A stretch of DNA of 64,000 bases from Staphylococcus argensis (lineage in GTDB: Bacteria; Bacillota; Bacilli; Staphylococcales; Staphylococcaceae), in NCBI RefSeq assembly GCF_002902305.1, contig NZ_PPPX01000016.1, forward strand, positions 225,421-289,420. Reading direction: 5' to 3'. Shown piece by piece: positions 61,062-64,000 of this stretch. Below the pieces are notes generated by a model. It was not told the origin of the DNA. It ran no database searches and saw only the letters and a list, made by a program, of their open reading frames with translations. Position numbers and translations under genes: made by a program. Each line of letters opens with the position of its first letter. Within the stretch, counting starts at the first letter, position 1.

Positions 61062-62562
61062 AATGACCTCCTCGTGCATCTTTTAAAATCTCCTCTACAG
61101 CAATCTTCGCCGATAATAAGACGATCGGGACACCAGCGCCAGGATGTGTACTGCTTCCCGTGAAGTAAAGTCCGCGCACGTTAGCCGACTTACTTTGAGG
61201 GCGTAAATGATTACTTTGCGCCAATGTCGGCATTAAACCAAATGTAGCACCGTAATAGGCATTGAAGTCTTGTTCGAAATCTTTAGGCGTTGTTACACGC
61301 TCTGACTGAATATATTGCGCAAAGTGTTCAAACTCTGGGAGCTCTGACATTTTATCCAATACTTTCTGACGATAATAGTCCGTCATTGCTTCCGTCCACT
61401 GATACTTCATTACTTGCGTATTCGACACTGGCATCAGCACATAAATACCGTCTTTCCCTTCAGGTGCAAGTGACGGATCTAATTGCGATGCGATATAAAA
61501 ATATAGAGATGGATCAGTAATGACGTCGCCCTCGAATATTTGATGAATATTGCGATCTAAATTCTCAGAGAAGACGAAGTTGTGAACAGTCGATAGCGCA
61601 TTAAATTTCTGATTCATACCAAAATAGAACACCAGGCAAGAACAAGAGTAGTCCATGCGATCTATCTTCTTGTCTGGATAGTTCGCTTTGTGTTGGGATT
61701 CCTCTAATAAATATTTCATCGCATATGGGAAGTCTGCATTACACAAGACAATATCTGACGCCAATCTGCCTTCTGGGGTTTGGACACCTTGAACTGTGCC
61801 CTCTGACAAGCAAATGTCTGTAACTGGTGTTTCGAGTTGAATATCGCCGCCCATCTCTTTAAACCGGCGTGCCATACTTTCAGCCATCGTACGCATGCCC
61901 CCTTGAATAAACCACACGCCATAAACAAATTCGATGAGAGGAATAATCGTATAGAGTGATGGTCCTTTATGTGGAGAAATACCAATATAAAGCGTTTGAA
62001 AGCTGATCATCTGACGCATACGTTGATCTGAAATATATTTTTGAAGCAACTTCTCTGCACTATTTAACGTTTTTAACTTCATGCCTTGATACAAAGTGGT
62101 AAAGTTGTAGAAATCTCTTTTACGATTAAAGGACCGTTGAAGAAAGTAATCCTTCGCTGTCAGAAAGCGTGAGTATAAATCACTGAGATACCGCAGAAAG
62201 CCTGCTGCATCCGCTTCGCTCACAGATTCAAACATCTCGCGCATCTTAACCAAATCATTCGAGACTTCGAAACGCGTTTGACCATGATCGAAGTAGCTAC
62301 TATACATAGGATCTAAACGTCGCATCGGGATATAGTCGTCAGCATCTACGCCTGTGAGTTCAAAGATTTCACGATAAAGCTCAGGCATCATAACTATGGT
62401 GGGCCCTAAATCAAAGGTATAGCCATCAAAGTCCACGCGATTCATCTTTCCACCGACGCGAGATTGCTTCTCCACAATCGTGACTTGATAACCTTTGTTC
62501 TGCAGTCTTATCGCACTAGCTAATCCTGCTACACCAGCGCCAATGACAATTACACGAGTCAC
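61051..62562 (-). CDS. crtN: Dehydrosqualene desaturase
   Basis: A 503-residue FAD-dependent desaturase. FAD motif VIVIGAGVAGLASAIRLQ, SRVGGKMNRVDFDGYTFDLG and PTIVMMPELY, with SFQTLYIGISPHKGPSLYTI in the middle and PTLAQSNHLRPQ and STHPGAGVPIVLLSAK at the end. The string LAQSN with HPGAGVPIVL is characteristic of CrtN. It introduces double bonds into dehydrosqualene to give diaponeurosporene. It follows crtO by about 140 bp and overlaps crtM. Confidence 0.92.
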   Translation of the reverse strand: MTRVIVIGAGVAGLASAIRLQNKGYQVTIVEKQSRVGGKMNRVDFDGYTFDLGPTIVMMPELYREIFELTGVDADDYIPMRRLDPMYSSYFDHGQTRFEVSNDLVKMREMFESVSEADAAGFLRYLSDLYSRFLTAKDYFLQRSFNRKRDFYNFTTLYQGMKLKTLNSAEKLLQKYISDQRMRQMISFQTLYIGISPHKGPSLYTIIPLIEFVYGVWFIQGGMRTMAESMARRFKEMGGDIQLETPVTDICLSEGTVQGVQTPEGRLASDIVLCNADFPYAMKYLLEESQHKANYPDKKIDRMDYSCSCLVFYFGMNQKFNALSTVHNFVFSENLDRNIHQIFEGDVITDPSLYFYIASQLDPSLAPEGKDGIYVLMPVSNTQVMKYQWTEAMTDYYRQKVLDKMSELPEFEHFAQYIQSERVTTPKDFEQDFNAYYGATFGLMPTLAQSNHLRPQSKSANVRGLYFTGSSTHPGAGVPIVLLSAKIAVEEILKDARGGHYEK

Positions 62563-62701
62563 ATTATCATCCTTTCATTGCGAGATAGTCTTGTTAAAGC
62601 GTTGTTGCCGTATGTTGAACGCGATTCACTTCAGTTACTTACGAGAGGTAAAATGACTAAGAAATATCGTAGCCTCCCACTTCACTCTATAACGATTTCA
62701 G

Positions 62702-63178
62702 TTATGACGTCTTAGAGTGACGTTGGTTCATCTTCTTAAGCACACGTTCAAGTCGTATGCGATTATAACGTTGTACTAAAATAAATGGCAGATTGCTCAT
62801 CACAGCGTAAACAACATGAATGGCGCGATAACGAGGCGGATTCCACAAGAAGAAGAGCGGAAAAGGCGCCATTGAAAGCCAATGTGTCAGTTCCGCACGA
62901 TTGACTTCGAGAAGAAAGCGTTCGACTAAATCCTCAGTATGTTCGTTAAAGTGAGATTTATCATAACTTAAGAAGAGAAATTGAGAACTTTCGGGTAATT
63001 GATCTTTCCATCGGCGAATATGTAGATAACGCTTTAGCACATCCTCTTCATTTCTAAAGTTGCGAAAGTAAGGATGTATGCGTCGAAGTTGCTGGGTCGG
63101 GATGAGTGCTACCCCTATCGATACAATCATATGTACGAGAAACCATCCTACTATATTTCTCAGCACTAATCGTTTCAT
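62702..63178 (-). CDS. crtO: Glycosyl-4,4'-diaponeurosporenoate acyltransferase
   Basis: A 158-residue membrane-associated protein of CrtO size. It has an N-terminal helix (GWFLVHMIVSIGVALIP) followed by the CrtO-like block FRNFRNEEDVLKRYLHIRRWKDQLPESS, KSHFNEHTEDLVERFLLEVNRAELTHW and FPLFFLWNPPRYRAIHVVYAV. CrtO esterifies the glucose of glycosyl-diaponeurosporenoate with a fatty acid. The start is ambiguous between TTG at 63187 and ATG at 63178; both sit close to GAGG. Confidence 0.85.
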   Translation of the reverse strand: MKRLVLRNIVGWFLVHMIVSIGVALIPTQQLRRIHPYFRNFRNEEDVLKRYLHIRRWKDQLPESSQFLFLSYDKSHFNEHTEDLVERFLLEVNRAELTHWLSMAPFPLFFLWNPPRYRAIHVVYAVMSNLPFILVQRYNRIRLERVLKKMNQRHSKTS

Positions 63179-63187
63179 CTTCCTCAA

Positions 63188-63432
63188 CTCTCTTTAGCAC
63201 AATTTAGTTCCTTTTGAGTGAAAAGGGACGAGCGATTAACTACTTGGCATCAAATAATTAATCATCTCATCCCACTAACGTATTTGAATTAGTAACAATC
63301 ATTGAGTTCTCTTATTCCACTTAGATATAGTAATACCCTGTTTTGTTGAAAAATATCAGTTTACCAACAATCTTTTTAAAATTCTCGTAGTCCTCAATCA
63401 TTTTACTATTATCATCTGACATTTAAATCGTC
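63188..63432. other. Region upstream of crtO
   Basis: 245 bp between crtO and the membrane protein gene. On the minus strand a GGGTAT at 63333-63338 resembles the -10 of sigma-B promoters, the known driver of crtO in S. aureus, but no GTTTAA-like -35 lies at the right distance. I see no open frame. The promoter of the crt operon is probably here. Confidence 0.4.
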
Positions 63433-63864
63433 TTAATCAAAGCGTCTACTGTGCTTTACTACGCCTGCCATCAAGCCTAGAAAGATGAAATGACCTATGA
63501 CCCACAATACATGTTCACCGAATTGATACTGAAATATCGCACGTTGAGATAACCCTATCATCAATGGGTAAAGGACAATGAAAAATACAGCTAAGATGCC
63601 GAGCCAAAGTTGAAAGTTCCAACCTCGACGGCGATCGACCCATAAGCTCGCGGCCAAGATCACAAACGTAATGCATAAATGACAGCACAACTCCACAACA
63701 AACGGTGTATGAGCGGGATCCATTAAGAAATCTAAATTTAAGAGCAATCCCGCAAGATGCATGTGGAATAGATGATCCACAATTACAAATATGACGTATA
63801 ACATCAGGGTCAAAGCAATGCCCCAAAGTACGTAATATAGATAGAATCGCTTGTCGCGTGGCAC
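63433..63864 (-). CDS. Hypothetical four-helix membrane protein
   Basis: A 143-residue protein with four hydrophobic segments (YVLWGIALTLMLYVIFVIV, VVELCCHLCITFVILAASLW, LWLGILAVFFIVLYPLMIGL, VLWVIGHFIFLGLMAGVV). Polar His residues lie in DHLFHMHLAG and HVLWVIGH. I use the GTG at 63864 because AGGAGG is seven bases upstream; the ATG at 63882 overlaps that site. It is probably cotranscribed with the partial gene upstream. No family is recognised. Confidence 0.65.
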   Translation of the reverse strand: MPRDKRFYLYYVLWGIALTLMLYVIFVIVDHLFHMHLAGLLLNLDFLMDPAHTPFVVELCCHLCITFVILAASLWVDRRRGWNFQLWLGILAVFFIVLYPLMIGLSQRAIFQYQFGEHVLWVIGHFIFLGLMAGVVKHSRRFD

Positions 63865-63893
63865 AACTGTAACCTCCTCCATCGCTCCTAGAA

Positions 63894-64000
63894 TCAGTTA
63901 ATGTGTTTAATAATCTCAGTTGCCATCACTAAACAGAATAACGTAATGCAATACAATAGCAGAATACTTTGAGAATGGTACTTCGTCTCTCGGATGAACG
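63894..64000 (-). CDS. Membrane protein, C-terminal fragment at the window edge
   Basis: The frame open to the right edge reads FIRETKYHSQSILLLYCITL, then FCLVMATEIIKHIN and TGA. It is a terminal membrane helix with a basic lead. The stop is 29 bp from the next gene's GTG, which suggests an operon with the four-helix protein. Identity cannot be judged from 35 residues. Confidence 0.45.
   Translation of the reverse strand, partial: FIRETKYHSQSILLLYCITLFCLVMATEIIKHIN

Noticed and set aside
63333-63356. Sigma-B promoter for crtO
   Set aside because: GGGTAT is present on the minus strand, but no acceptable GTTTAA-like -35 lies 12-15 bases upstream.

Overview
The window looks like a chromosomal segment of a Staphylococcus. 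It carries a staphyloxanthin-type carotenoid cluster (crtO, crtN, crtM, crtP, crtQ homologues), a monofunctional catalase behind a PerR-like box, and an iron ABC transporter behind a Fur-like box. It also has LPXTG-type and lipobox surface proteins, strong AGGAGG ribosome binding sites and low GC. The species cannot be fixed from the sequence alone. I see no rRNA, tRNA, CRISPR array, intact insertion sequence or prophage.

Layout. Positions 1-16.6 kb form an AT-rich accessory region: the start of an EVE-McrB type IV restriction gene, five low-complexity lipoproteins (one frameshifted), an LPXTG-type protein and the relic of a second copy, an AEC transporter, three paralogous tubby-like membrane proteins (one with an in-frame stop), and an XRE/CPBP pair. 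Inside it sits an agaS-lacC-lacD operon with its own GntR regulator (8.6-12.7 kb), where GGTTAT/ATAACC palindromes lie in front of both units. From 16.7 to 19.4 kb there is an SDR and a DASS anion symporter.

From 19.57 to 21.48 kb the genome holds a tandem array of Fst-type (par-like) type I toxin-antitoxin units: three intact toxin ORFs, two decayed ones, shared hairpin terminators and opposing antitoxin promoters. From 21.6 to 34.7 kb come a secreted acid phosphatase, transporters, a 30-residue repeat peptide, a TipA/Mta-like MerR regulator, a broken LLM oxidoreductase, ilvD and a MarR regulator. From 34.9 to 38.6 kb lies an iron ABC transporter whose permease gene is frameshifted. Then follow an HNH relic, a methyltransferase, katA, an orphan YefM antitoxin and a P-loop ATPase.

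From 44.9 to 48.8 kb an amidohydrolase, an M20 amidohydrolase and a glutamine synthetase-like enzyme follow a CcpA cre site; together they are a split FluG-like module with a peptidase between the halves. From 48.9 to 51.4 kb is an XRE-DUF3169-ABC exporter operon, then a WYL regulator, a GlcF relic and a cre-controlled polyol operon (FGGY kinase, RbtT-type permease, SDR). The right end (57.7-63.9 kb) is the carotenoid operon in the order crtO-crtN-crtM-crtP-crtQ, preceded by two small membrane proteins.

Two themes recur. Several otherwise normal genes are broken by a single change (lipoprotein, tubby-like protein, LLM oxidoreductase, iron permease), which means either real decay or assembly errors. 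Several intergenic gaps hold 3' or 5' relics of lost genes. A 130-bp structured repeat occurs at 12.8 and 38.8 kb, with one compensatory base-pair change between the copies.
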